Assembly (NCBI GenBank): GCA_023139045.1
Contig: JAGLOJ010000082.1
Location: 1 to 64,000, forward strand
Reading direction: 5' to 3'
Length of the DNA: 64,000 nucleotides
Source: Candidatus Sabulitectum sp.
GTDB lineage: Bacteria > Fermentibacterota > Fermentibacteria > Fermentibacterales > JCC-6
A program made the translations under genes and the position numbers. The notes beneath the pieces were generated by a model that did not search any database, was not told the DNA's origin, and worked only from the letters and a program-made list of their open reading frames with translations. Of the stretch, positions 24,249 to 37,494 are shown one piece after another. Position 1 is the stretch's first letter, and every line of letters begins with the position of its first letter.

Positions 24249-25405
24249 CCTGTCCAGACAAGAACACCATTATGATGTGGTTTGACGGTGAACTCACCGG
24301 TTCTGAAGCAGACAGCATCTCTGATCATATCAAAAATTGCGGTAGTTGCAGGGGCTTGATATCAGCTCAGAAGCAGATGGAATCAGTCTGGCGGGATGCC
24401 TGGGTTGATCCTGGTGATTCGGGTTTCAAAACCATGCGCAGGAAGCTCAAACCGGAGATCCCATGGTGGCGTGCACAACGAACATGGTTCATTGCTGCCG
24501 CTCTCTGTGCGGCATACATAGGTGTGAAAATATTCTATCTGGATGGTTCCGTAGCATCTCTTTCCGATATAGCAGTAGAGGAGACATCCACCACTGTTCA
24601 TATTACAGAAGTTTCAGATCTTCCTCAGGAAGCTCCCAGGGAAGATATGGAAGAGATGATTGAAAGTGAGTGTGAAGAGCAGGAAATAGAGACTTCGCAG
24701 GATGAGCTGATTTCAGGTCAGTCGGAAATTCCTGAGATTCTGGAAGAGTTATCAATAGATTTGGCGCTATCCGCATCAGACTGTGAATCAGCCGGGGAAG
24801 ACCCGGGTATGGAGATCCTTGAGGAAGGTGATTACACGATTGGTTATTCCGGGACGGCATCAAATCAGCGCGACCGGGGACTATCTGATGTTCAGGAGGA
24901 AGCAGAAATGGTTGAGGAAGATTTTCCGGAAGGCATGGAATTATATAGAAGCGTGAGTTCCTCTTCAACGGAATCCGCGGGTTTCGGCATGGTTGCTGGA
25001 ACTTTATCCGGGGGGACTGGTGGTGGCGGTTCTACACCTGATTCAGACGGTTTGTCTACTTCAGGCGACACAGATAATTTTTGCGATGACTCAATTGATG
25101 ATGTTCAGAGTGTATATCCCGCACAAATTGAACAGCTGGCCGGCATGCCGGTGTGCGAAGGTTACAGCATCTCAATTACGCTGGAATCAAAAGAAACGAT
25201 TCATGTTCAGAGACATCAGTGGGATGCTCTTTTCTCACTGATAGACACTCTTCAGGCCGAGAATTGTTACTCTGCCGGGGAATCGCTTGTTCTCGGTGTC
25301 AGTATTGAGGGAATTCTTTCCGGACATGATTCTCTCTCCGGTACTGTAATAGAGCTTCCTGAAGCAGGTTACGGCAACTGCGCAGTTACCGTTCTCTTCT
25401 TCTGA
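24245..25405 (+). CDS. Zinc-finger anti-sigma factor, membrane-bound
   Basis: This 386-residue protein has an N-terminal zf-HC2 zinc-binding domain (1-45, with HIKNCGSC) that would hold the ECF sigma factor in the cytoplasm, one transmembrane helix at about 80-100 (WFIAAALCAAYIGVKIFYL) and a long, very acidic periplasmic region (about 100-300) ending in a small folded domain (300-386, VCEGYSISITLESKETIHV). Release probably follows proteolysis or sensing outside the membrane. TTG 24245 overlaps the sigma stop as TTGA with GGAGGTGA before it. The extracytoplasmic part has no family I recognise. Confidence 0.85.
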   Translation: MTCPDKNTIMMWFDGELTGSEADSISDHIKNCGSCRGLISAQKQMESVWRDAWVDPGDSGFKTMRRKLKPEIPWWRAQRTWFIAAALCAAYIGVKIFYLDGSVASLSDIAVEETSTTVHITEVSDLPQEAPREDMEEMIESECEEQEIETSQDELISGQSEIPEILEELSIDLALSASDCESAGEDPGMEILEEGDYTIGYSGTASNQRDRGLSDVQEEAEMVEEDFPEGMELYRSVSSSSTESAGFGMVAGTLSGGTGGGGSTPDSDGLSTSGDTDNFCDDSIDDVQSVYPAQIEQLAGMPVCEGYSISITLESKETIHVQRHQWDALFSLIDTLQAENCYSAGESLVLGVSIEGILSGHDSLSGTVIELPEAGYGNCAVTVLFF

Positions 25406-25484
25406 CTGGTTACCCCCTTTTCATTCAAGTCTGAGATTGATAAATTTACCGTAATAGATAGTTTTCTTTGAAGGGAGATCTTCC

Positions 25485-26819
25485 ATGACTGGCAGAGTTA
25501 TCGTTGCAGTGTTGTTTTCATTTGTTTTACTCGCCGTGGCAGACGAGGCCAATTTATCCAGGATAGCCGTTATTCCAGTGTTTAGTGATGCAGTAGGTAA
25601 CTACGATGCAGATGAACTTAAGACGGCAGCGGAGGAAGTATTTCTCCAGAGCGGCCGCTTTGAAATTGTTGATGCTTCGTCTCACGCTGATTATCAGGGG
25701 GCTCCGGATGATCAGAATTTACGTCTTCAGGCAATTGCCGCAGATCTTAACATCAATATGTTCATGCTCCTTGATGTATCATCACCATACACTGATGTGA
25801 GCCACGGCAACATTGACAGCCTTTTCGTTACAAGAACCACTTCAGTGGATGTAACCGGGCGTTTTTACACTTCCGAGGGAAGTCTTCTGGGGTCTGTCAG
25901 AGAGAAGAAATACTCCGGCAGCCTTCTCAGCTCAACAACAGTGGATCTTGAAAGTCTTGCTTTGCAGGCTGTTGTTCTCGTCGTTCAGCGAAGTCTCAAT
26001 GAAATATTTCCTTATGAGTTTACATTTACAGTTACTGACGGTCCGGTATTCAGCTTCCCCATGGGTACAGACAATGGCATAGATAAAGGGATGGTGTTCT
26101 CAGTTGTTGCCTTGTCACAGGGTGTTCCACGTTCTTCAGAGGAGTATCGCCAGTTGAGCAGCCATGGCATCCTTCAGATTACAAGTTCCAGCGAGAATTC
26201 CGGTGAAGGCAGGCTGATTGCCGGCAATCTGGTAGAGGGTGCCAGGGTAACGGCAGTGGAAAATTCCACTCCGGGTCTTCTTTCTCTTTCATATGCGGTG
26301 CTGCCTACCGAGGTAGTTCCAGGTGATAACCTCAGCGGTGAAGAGGCCGAAACCTCCAGGCTTGTCAACCAGGCTGAGTTCACCGGGGGAACATGCAAGT
26401 GGGGATTCTCTCTCTCCGGTACTCTTTTCTCGGGAATAATGCCAAGAATGTCATCCATTGGCATCAGAGGCGAAATGGGAACAAGGCTTCCTCTTTCATC
26501 ACCTTCTCTTGCGTTGAGGGCAGGCATCGGGTTTGAAGCCTGCTACCTCACCCAGAACACAAGAGCAGACTCTATTTCGGCGTCAGCCAACACTGCCACT
26601 ATTGCAGGAACGGCAAGTGTAAATCTTGAGTGGCTGTTCAGCAGCAGATTCGGCATTCATGCCGGCTGCGTGGGCAGATTGGGATCATCGGCAGACAGTT
26701 GGAATGTAACTGACTGGCGAGGTTACACCAGAGATGCTCTTCCCGGAGAGCTCTACTATGCAGAGATCAAACAGTCAACTGTCAGCTTCTCTGCCGGACT
26801 CACGTACATGATTTATTAA
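25485..26819 (+). CDS. Exported protein with CsgG/FlgT-like region
   Basis: This 444-residue protein has a signal peptide (VIVAVLFSFVLLAVA) followed by IAVIPVFSDAVGNYDADELKTAAEEVFLQSGRFEIVD, the layout of CsgG/TolB-N/FlgT-type N-terminal domains. DLNINMFMLLDVSS and VTGRFYTSEGSLLGSV continue it. A second domain begins at about 180 (PVFSFPMGTDNGIDKGMVFSV), similar to FlgT middle domains. The last 120 residues alternate in a beta-barrel-like pattern ending SFSAGLTYMIY, suggesting outer-membrane association. It may belong to the regulon of the sigma factor upstream. Function is not known. Confidence 0.55.
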   Translation: MTGRVIVAVLFSFVLLAVADEANLSRIAVIPVFSDAVGNYDADELKTAAEEVFLQSGRFEIVDASSHADYQGAPDDQNLRLQAIAADLNINMFMLLDVSSPYTDVSHGNIDSLFVTRTTSVDVTGRFYTSEGSLLGSVREKKYSGSLLSSTTVDLESLALQAVVLVVQRSLNEIFPYEFTFTVTDGPVFSFPMGTDNGIDKGMVFSVVALSQGVPRSSEEYRQLSSHGILQITSSSENSGEGRLIAGNLVEGARVTAVENSTPGLLSLSYAVLPTEVVPGDNLSGEEAETSRLVNQAEFTGGTCKWGFSLSGTLFSGIMPRMSSIGIRGEMGTRLPLSSPSLALRAGIGFEACYLTQNTRADSISASANTATIAGTASVNLEWLFSSRFGIHAGCVGRLGSSADSWNVTDWRGYTRDALPGELYYAEIKQSTVSFSAGLTYMIY

Positions 26820-26866
26820 ATCAGGATTGCAACTCTACAGAGCAGAGACTCCGATTTTGAGAGAGC

Positions 26867-26890
26867 AGCCCCCGCCTTTCGGCAGGGGCT
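26867..26890. terminator. GC-rich hairpin, copy 1
   Basis: AGCCCCCGCC-TTTC-GGCAGGGGCT forms a strong stem 48 bases after the stop of the preceding plus gene and 47 bases before the end of the minus gene. GGTAT-GTT-ATACC follows, another small inverted repeat. The same 24 bases, plus GGTATGTT after them, recur at 32567. It probably terminates transcription from both sides, though no long T-run follows here. Confidence 0.55.
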
Positions 26891-26936
26891 GGTATGTTAT
26901 ACCTGTGATTATTCAGTGATTGCTGCTTTTTTGCGG

Positions 26937-29900
26937 TTACCTCACAATCACCTTTGCAGTAAAGGTTGCAGTGTCATCGGACTCTACCATAATCAGGTAG
27001 ACTCCTGTGGGAACAGTGTTCCCTGAAGAAGAACATCTGTTCCACAGAATTTCACCAGTGGAGGATGTGCTGCGCCAGATGTTTCTTCCCGAGAGATCGA
27101 ATACACTCACAGAGATGGGTGAACCGGATTCAACGGCAGCAATCCGATAGCCGCCTGAAGTACTTCTTTGAATCTCAATCAAAGCTGAGTTTCCTTCAGG
27201 TGAAGAGCCAAACACTTCAATCTCGGTTGCTCCGGCAACATTGTAAACACGAACATACCTTGCCCTGCCGGAGTTAACGGTGCAGAAACTTCTTCCATCA
27301 ACTGCAAGCTCATAGCGGGGAGAGGCGGCAAGCGGCAGATCAGCCCCTGTTACTACGAGATCGTCAACCTGGAATACATCACCCAGATCAATCTCAACAC
27401 AGTTAGAAGAACCGGATGGGATGTAAACTGCGTCATACTCTCCATCGGTAAGTATTCTGCAGTTGTTTCTCTGCCCCGACTCAATAAGGGGGGGCGAACT
27501 TGTACCTGATGCGATTACAGCATGTGAACGCGAGTTCGGTACCGCAGCGGAATGCATAATCTCACTCACCGGACATCCCCTCGCGATGTTGTCGGATGCA
27601 AGTAATTGAAGTTTAATCCAGTCAGTTAACTCCGATTCGTTCACCCCGTCCCACGCACTTATCCGGTAAGCGACAACAGGGAAGAGGGATATCAGCTGAA
27701 TAACATCGGTGTAGTTCCCAACTCCGGCACTGACGGTGCCAACCAGCTCAACGGGGCGGGGTGGTATCATGCGGTAGATTCTGTAGCTGATAACATCAGC
27801 CGGTGGGATTGGACTTGGAGTGTAGGAAGGATCGTTTACAGATAGAGTCCACTCCAGGTCAACAGTGAAAAAAGAACCAGCCAGTTCACCAGAACCTACA
27901 AAATCAGTGGGATATGCCGGTGCAATTGTATCTGTCGGGAAGTACCCGGTGTTCATCGCATCATGCTGAAACTGCGGCCATGGGAGGTAGGTGAATGCAG
28001 AGTTGTCGGCCATTTCGTAACAGTGAATAACACTGTTGTTCTGTTCGCCGAAGAGAATCTCAAGTCTGCCATCCCCGTCAATATCTCCCAGTGCAGGTTG
28101 TCCCGAAAGGGCATTGACAGTGGATACCGTAACCGGGAAACCACTTGCATGACTACCGTCATGGTTGATTACATGCAGTTTGCCGTCTTTGCCTGCAATT
28201 ATCAGTTCAAGCATACCATCCAAATCAATGTCACCTATACTGATGCCATCGTCAGTCCATGTACCCAGATTAACCGGGAAACCACTGAGGCTGTTACCTG
28301 TGGGCCCATCCCAGCAGTAGAGCATTCCTCCCTGACTGGAAACAACGATGTCATTGAACCCGTCTTGATTAATATCAGCTATTGAGGCACCTGCATGGAC
28401 ACCTCCGCTTATAGCTTTGGGGTACTGAATGATTCCAGTGGAACCGTCCAGCACCTTGATTGAGTTACTTCCCTGAGTAGCTCCCACAACGATTTCCATA
28501 GCTGCATCCGTGTCAAGATTTCCTGCAACCAGGGCACCGAAGATTACCGTTCCATCCAAGTCAGTACTCCATTGCGGTTCTCCATCAGAGGCATTTAAGC
28601 AGTATAGCGTGCAAAAACTATCTGTTTGGTATTTGTGCCAGTTAGTCACAGCCAGAACTTCAAGGTCGCCTATACCGTCTGCATCGCATAGAGTTGCGGT
28701 TGCGGAAACAGATTCATCATTACCCCAGTTAGTTGACCAGAAACTGTCGCCATTATTATACCTGCCAAAGAAAGTCAGTGGAAAAGGAATAAATGGATCA
28801 AGAAGTGTCTCGCGCCCCATAACAAATTCGTTGTTGCCATCTCCATTAAAGTCTCCAGCTACAGGAGAGCTTAGTGCGAAAAATCCCGCATATTCTCCTG
28901 GGAAGATTGCTGACCATGGACTGATATCAGAGCCTGTGTATGTAAATCCGTTGCATCCGGTAGGATTTACAGCGATTATCTCAGGATTAGAGGATTCATT
29001 GCCTGTGAGATTGACTACAGCGGGAGATGCCCAAACCACTGGATCACCTGCACTCCAATTCCCGGAAACAGGCCATCCAGACATTGAGCTGCCGTCATCA
29101 TCAAGCACATCAACCCATCCGTCTGCACTTTGAATGATAACATCAAGATCACCATCAAGATCAATATCAGCCAACTTGGGTGACCCCAATACCTGATCGT
29201 GAACTGGAGCAGACCATTCGAGTTCAGTTTCAAAATTGAGACTGAGGTTATGATGAGTGTCATGGGAAGGCCCCGGTACAGTTCCTGCGCCTTCTGGATC
29301 CATAAGATCCAACCCATCAGTATCGGATGCACTAACAGAAAGAATATAGGAGCCATCAACTTCAACTGCTGGTAAGGTAACTTCTCCGATCCAGGTATCA
29401 TTTGGAACAACAGAACTGCTCCATTCACCATTACCTACAGAGAGAGGGCCGAGAATTGCTGAGATTGAGCTCGTTGTCATTGATTCCGAGAATGATAGAA
29501 TTACCTGCAATTCTGCTCCGGCATCAACCTGTTCATTGACAGTAGTATCGAGATCCGCAGAAAGATCGTTGGGTATCCACTCGGCGTGGTAGAAAATCTG
29601 ATCAGTAACGGCATCCAATATGGCTACTTTGCGGAGGGCGGGGGAGAAGTTGTGGAGTTCGCAGGGGATACTGACGTCAAAGGTAACTTCTGGGTTGGGA
29701 GGAAGATCGTTTACATGGGCATAGCAGGTAACATCAATACTGTATGAACCGTCCGGGTACTCGGCAAGAACAGGATTGATAGTTGTTTCATTGAGATATG
29801 CATAGTTTTTGTTGGTTCGCCAGGAGTTTTCTTCAATGTTGTCGATTCCAAGGTTTTCCCAGCCTTGTGCATCTCCGCAGTTGGTGAGGCACATTAAGGG

Positions 29901-30842
29901 AGCTCTATTCCCCCCAAACATATCCCACATTCGATGTCTAAAGTAGAACATTCCAGCTTCTTCATCATCATAACTAAGCGTGCAATCAAAATTGACTACA
30001 TAATTCTGTGAGAGAATATTCGGTCCCGATACCTCATCTCTTACTAATTCCCAAAAAACTCGTTCAGGATTACAGTTGGTAGAATCTTCTGGAACAGAAC
30101 CCATGCCAACTCCCTGAAGAGTAACTCCAAAGAAAAGATCGACATTTCCGTCAATGAAATTACTTGGTTTACTAAGTGCTTCAACTTCAGAAATACTCCA
30201 TCCATCCCAGTTGCTGGAGAGGTTTTCCGGTAGAATGAGGAACTTGTATGCCGTAGGATATTCCTCAGGATTGAACTGCCAGTAATCAGAACCTTCCGGT
30301 TCTTCGACTTCTCCCGATGGAACTGAGCCAAAATAATCCAAGGGATTAGCCAGACCAATACCAATATCCCAAACTTCTCCCCAGGCAAAATGAAGGTGAT
30401 TCGGTCCAATTAAGTCGGGATCCATTACTTGTATTAAATCACCTTTGCTTATTTCCTCACCGAGATACCAGACTTTGCCGTCGGGATTGGCTTGATCAAG
30501 GGATTCAAGATGACCGTATATCCATCCATTGTCAGAAGACATTGTTGGGGCTATTACAATATCCCAACCATCACTTGTTGGTATTTTGCGTCTTACGAAA
30601 CCATCTTCCACACATCTGACATAATCACCGTTAACAGCTTCTGTGTTTTCGTCAATGTCAATTCCCCTGTGGTAGTCTCCCCATCCATTTGTAAACTCAC
30701 CATAACTGGACATAAGAGTTTTTGCTTGTTTCATAGCTGTTGTATCACTGCCTACAGGCCATGGGATCATTGAAGGAGAATTTGCTTGAGACAGGGAGGC
30801 AGAAAGAAGTAGAAGCACAATGAGTATTGAAAAATATTTCAT
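26937..30842 (-). CDS. T9SS-exported M23 peptidase / FG-GAP repeat protein
   Basis: This 1301-residue secreted protein starts with a signal peptide (FSILIVLLLLSASLSQA). An M23 (lysostaphin-type) domain follows at about 40-165 with all zinc and catalytic residues: H58xxxD62 in HRGID, H111 in YGHL, and H149xH151 in NHLHF. Ig-like beta regions (about 200-530) precede six FG-GAP/VCBS-type repeats (about 545-930) with calcium-loop motifs such as DIDLDGDLD, DFNGDGNNE and DIDGDGRLE. A fibronectin-like segment, an F5/8-type domain (about 1130-1215, LTDGEYDAVYIP to IEVFG) and a C-terminal T9SS-type sorting domain (about 1220-1301) close it. It is expected to cleave peptides outside the cell. Confidence 0.82.
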   Translation of the reverse strand: MKYFSILIVLLLLSASLSQANSPSMIPWPVGSDTTAMKQAKTLMSSYGEFTNGWGDYHRGIDIDENTEAVNGDYVRCVEDGFVRRKIPTSDGWDIVIAPTMSSDNGWIYGHLESLDQANPDGKVWYLGEEISKGDLIQVMDPDLIGPNHLHFAWGEVWDIGIGLANPLDYFGSVPSGEVEEPEGSDYWQFNPEEYPTAYKFLILPENLSSNWDGWSISEVEALSKPSNFIDGNVDLFFGVTLQGVGMGSVPEDSTNCNPERVFWELVRDEVSGPNILSQNYVVNFDCTLSYDDEEAGMFYFRHRMWDMFGGNRAPLMCLTNCGDAQGWENLGIDNIEENSWRTNKNYAYLNETTINPVLAEYPDGSYSIDVTCYAHVNDLPPNPEVTFDVSIPCELHNFSPALRKVAILDAVTDQIFYHAEWIPNDLSADLDTTVNEQVDAGAELQVILSFSESMTTSSISAILGPLSVGNGEWSSSVVPNDTWIGEVTLPAVEVDGSYILSVSASDTDGLDLMDPEGAGTVPGPSHDTHHNLSLNFETELEWSAPVHDQVLGSPKLADIDLDGDLDVIIQSADGWVDVLDDDGSSMSGWPVSGNWSAGDPVVWASPAVVNLTGNESSNPEIIAVNPTGCNGFTYTGSDISPWSAIFPGEYAGFFALSSPVAGDFNGDGNNEFVMGRETLLDPFIPFPLTFFGRYNNGDSFWSTNWGNDESVSATATLCDADGIGDLEVLAVTNWHKYQTDSFCTLYCLNASDGEPQWSTDLDGTVIFGALVAGNLDTDAAMEIVVGATQGSNSIKVLDGSTGIIQYPKAISGGVHAGASIADINQDGFNDIVVSSQGGMLYCWDGPTGNSLSGFPVNLGTWTDDGISIGDIDLDGMLELIIAGKDGKLHVINHDGSHASGFPVTVSTVNALSGQPALGDIDGDGRLEILFGEQNNSVIHCYEMADNSAFTYLPWPQFQHDAMNTGYFPTDTIAPAYPTDFVGSGELAGSFFTVDLEWTLSVNDPSYTPSPIPPADVISYRIYRMIPPRPVELVGTVSAGVGNYTDVIQLISLFPVVAYRISAWDGVNESELTDWIKLQLLASDNIARGCPVSEIMHSAAVPNSRSHAVIASGTSSPPLIESGQRNNCRILTDGEYDAVYIPSGSSNCVEIDLGDVFQVDDLVVTGADLPLAASPRYELAVDGRSFCTVNSGRARYVRVYNVAGATEIEVFGSSPEGNSALIEIQRSTSGGYRIAAVESGSPISVSVFDLSGRNIWRSTSSTGEILWNRCSSSGNTVPTGVYLIMVESDDTATFTAKVIVR

Positions 30843-30844
30843 GA

Positions 30845-32269
30845 CTATCTTCTTCCTGCAATGCTCATTACTATAAATGAATTGCTCTTAATGCATCCTC
30901 CAACACCATACGAATTGGGACTGACAAGGATGAAACTTCCATTTGGTGAGACTTCTGCTGAAATGAGTCCGGTTACTCTTTCTTGACTTATTGTTTCAGA
31001 GAAGATTTCAGAATCACTGACATATACTCTTAATTCCAAATAGGATTCAGAGTCTCTCATTTCCCTTAATGTAGCAAGAGCGGTCACTATTCTTGAATTT
31101 GAACAGGAGACGAGTGTCTTGTCATTTGTACTTTCTCTTCTAGCCGTTTCTGGGTATACATATTCTGAACCACTATTCAAGTTTATTACTCTAGCTTTCG
31201 TCAATCCCCCTACACAAAAGAAGTTGCCATCAGGGCTGAAGGAGCAGTGTAATGTAGTCACATCCGTCCCAGTGTGTTCTGTTAGTAGAGTATTTTCACC
31301 TTCATAGCAGTTTACGACAGCACTGTAAGCCCCAGGGGCAAGTACCATGCAGGAGGCATATTGTCCGTCAGATGAGATTGGTGGTTTTCTCATGTATTCA
31401 AAATATCCGTCAAAAGGAATTCTTCTTAGAAATTGTCCATTTCTATCCATGATTTCTACAAAACTTGTGCCTGTGGATGGAGCCCCTTGCTTAAAAAATG
31501 CAAGTACATTTCCATCTGCACTAATCGTGCCACTATAAGCACCTATATCCTCAAAGGGAATTTCAATGAAAGAGCCGTCAGGATATAAAAGACGTGCATA
31601 GTATTGATAATCAGACCTTCCAAATTCACCATTTAGTCCAGAAACATAGACACCAATGCTGGCATCCCTGGAAAGCGACATGCCGTTTTCCGCGATAGCA
31701 ATGTTGCCGATTCTGCATCCATACGGGTTCATTATGTAGCCAGAATCGGTGAAACCAAAATCTGTTGATAGAACAGGTCGGGCAACATCTTCAGGCGCAT
31801 AAACTCCCTCTGGATCAACTATGAGATGCTCTCGCCAGTAGTACTCCCCCGGAAATATCTCATCAGCATTGATGTGAAGAGGACTTCCTGCAGGGTTGAA
31901 GAAAGTATGAGTATTTTGAGCGATTGCCGCTCTGACTCTTCTGTCCAGCCAGTAGCGGTCTTCCCAGGGAATGGTTTCATCTTTGAGTGTTTCCTCAAGC
32001 CATGCCATGGGGTAAGCACCAGCTATAGAAGCTTCAAGTTCTTCGATTGTTACTGCTCTGAAGAGTTCTGTTACTTCAAAATCTTCATATTCGGTGAGGG
32101 GTGTTGTTGGAACACCTGAATCGGGGATGTATTTTTCTTCCCAGGCCTGTTCAGCAATAGAGTGCATTCTGTCAATAAGCCCTGCACTGTATGCAGAGGA
32201 TGCAAGCAGGAGCAGGATACCTGCCTGAAGTGTTCTGATACTTACTTTTTCCTTGACTCGGTTTCGCAT
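30845..32269 (-). CDS. Exported beta-propeller-like protein
   Basis: This 474-residue protein (from ATG 32269) has a signal peptide (LQAGILLLLASSAYSA), an N-terminal helical part (about 20-110), and then repeating segments with a beta-propeller rhythm: GAYSGTISADGNVLAFF, PPISSDGQYASCMVL, LHCSFSPDGNFFCVGGL and GLISAEVSPNGSFILVSP. These S-x-DG blade motifs are typical of WD40/TolB-like propellers. GGGAGG six bases before ATG 32269 fixes the start; the ORF-track version adds 17 residues. It lies two bases upstream of the M23/FG-GAP gene and is probably co-transcribed, suggesting a joint function. I recognise no precise family. Confidence 0.7.
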   Translation of the reverse strand: MRNRVKEKVSIRTLQAGILLLLASSAYSAGLIDRMHSIAEQAWEEKYIPDSGVPTTPLTEYEDFEVTELFRAVTIEELEASIAGAYPMAWLEETLKDETIPWEDRYWLDRRVRAAIAQNTHTFFNPAGSPLHINADEIFPGEYYWREHLIVDPEGVYAPEDVARPVLSTDFGFTDSGYIMNPYGCRIGNIAIAENGMSLSRDASIGVYVSGLNGEFGRSDYQYYARLLYPDGSFIEIPFEDIGAYSGTISADGNVLAFFKQGAPSTGTSFVEIMDRNGQFLRRIPFDGYFEYMRKPPISSDGQYASCMVLAPGAYSAVVNCYEGENTLLTEHTGTDVTTLHCSFSPDGNFFCVGGLTKARVINLNSGSEYVYPETARRESTNDKTLVSCSNSRIVTALATLREMRDSESYLELRVYVSDSEIFSETISQERVTGLISAEVSPNGSFILVSPNSYGVGGCIKSNSFIVMSIAGRR

Positions 32270-32636
32270 TCCATTCCTCCCTTTGTTATGCTGTCGGGAA
32301 AACTCGCTCCAGAATATCAACCTGATATCAGATCACTTCCAGTCACAGAAACTCTTTCATTTTGCTCCTTTCCTGTAGTATTGCCCTTTAACTGAGATAA
32401 GACCAGTGCGGTTTGGCGAGTTGTTGTGATTTTACCGTGAGCATCAGCGAGTATAGGGGGGGGGCAATGGAAAATGTCAACAGCAATTCAATCAGTCTCG
32501 TTCTGCTGAAGTTCATTTTCTTCGATTTCAAATGATAGGCAGTCTTGATACGGGGTTAAAGCAACCAGCCCCCGCCTTTCGGCAGGGGCTGGTATGTTTT
32601 TTTGTGATACTGCTTTATGCTTCTGTAACGACAGGA
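32270..32636. other. 367-base intergenic region
   Basis: This gap lies between the start of the propeller gene and the end of the next minus-strand gene. It should hold the promoter of the propeller/M23 operon, but no clear -35/-10 pair was found. It contains a run of nine G (32456-32464) and the second copy of the GC-rich hairpin (32567-32590). No coding frame is convincing. Confidence 0.5.
32567..32590. terminator. GC-rich hairpin, copy 2
   Basis: This copy is identical over 24 bases to the hairpin at 26867 and shares GGTATGTT after it. Here the plus strand continues into a run of seven T, the pattern of an intrinsic terminator for plus-strand transcription, although no plus-strand gene precedes it. 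On the minus strand it lies 46 bases beyond the stop of the 232-residue membrane protein gene. Confidence 0.5.
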
Positions 32637-33335
32637 TTATTCTTCGATATGCTTCCAGGGTCCGTTTGCCATTCCGCGTTCCCAGATGATTTCCATGATA
32701 GACCAGGTTGAAACTGCAAATATCAAACCTGCTATCATTCCCGCGAATTTGGTTCCTATCAGGGCTCCGGCTACGATTGCACCACCTGAAATTGCCGCCA
32801 TGACCAGCAGGAGAAGTGTTGAAGCAAAGGAAGTTGCACCCCATTTGTGGATGAAGCGGATCCTTGTCAGGTGAGTTCCCCAGGCCAGGAGCGGATATCC
32901 GATAAAGCCCAGAATAGGAATTGGAATACCGGGTATCAGGAAGACCATTATCAGCCAGGCGACAGTAGTGAGCAGATAAATCCAGACTGCGTTTCTGGCA
33001 TGAGATCTATACCAGCCCAGATGCTCTGCTATCTCTCCCAGCGATGTCCAGATGAACACTCCGCCAACTACTCCCAGGAATAATTTGTGAGTAAGCTCTT
33101 TAAGGAAAAAGGCGACGGCCAGAGATCCTGCAGCCAGCGCGGCCAGGACGATAAAAGAGATCAGGGGAAAACTGCTGAAGCGCTCTTTGCAGCTGGTAAA
33201 GAACCTCGCTCCAAGGAACTGGATCAAAAGAAATACCGCCACTGCGTAAAAAGAAAACAACAATGCTGATGTAGCATTTGGTTCCTGTACCGGCTGGGCG
33301 TTGACTGCCAGTGCCAGTATGTTAAATAATTCCAT
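32637..33335 (-). CDS. Polytopic membrane protein, unknown
   Basis: The 232-residue protein has about seven predicted transmembrane helices, for example ALLFSFYAVAVFLLIQFLGA, FPLISFIVLAALAAGSLAVA, LFLGVVGGVFIWTSLG, WIYLLTTVAWLIMVFLIPGI and FAGMIAGLIFAVSTWSIMEI. Charged positions within the membrane part include TSLGEIAEHLGWYRSHARN. I do not recognise the family. It is divergent from the M1-like lipoprotein gene, sharing a 73-base gap. It has no coupling to the propeller operon, from which it is separated by 367 bases and a hairpin. Confidence 0.7.
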   Translation of the reverse strand: MELFNILALAVNAQPVQEPNATSALLFSFYAVAVFLLIQFLGARFFTSCKERFSSFPLISFIVLAALAAGSLAVAFFLKELTHKLFLGVVGGVFIWTSLGEIAEHLGWYRSHARNAVWIYLLTTVAWLIMVFLIPGIPIPILGFIGYPLLAWGTHLTRIRFIHKWGATSFASTLLLLVMAAISGGAIVAGALIGTKFAGMIAGLIFAVSTWSIMEIIWERGMANGPWKHIEE

Positions 33336-33408
33336 TAATGCCGCCTTTCCAGATGTCGGAAACTAAGTAAATTTTGACGGTAGTCAACCCTGTGGGAATG
33401 AGGGTACA

Positions 33409-37391
<3,983 letters not shown>

Positions 37392-37494
37392 GTGCCTCAG
37401 AACGCTTGACATGGAGTATTGTCTCTCGTGGAAAATGGAAAATGCAGCGGGAGACAGCCCAGGCTGTTGAGAATACCTGTTTGCGTGATTCGTC

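Noticed and set aside
28510-29133. 207-residue plus-strand ORF
   Set aside because: Opposite strand of the FG-GAP repeats; Ser/Pro-rich with no domain.
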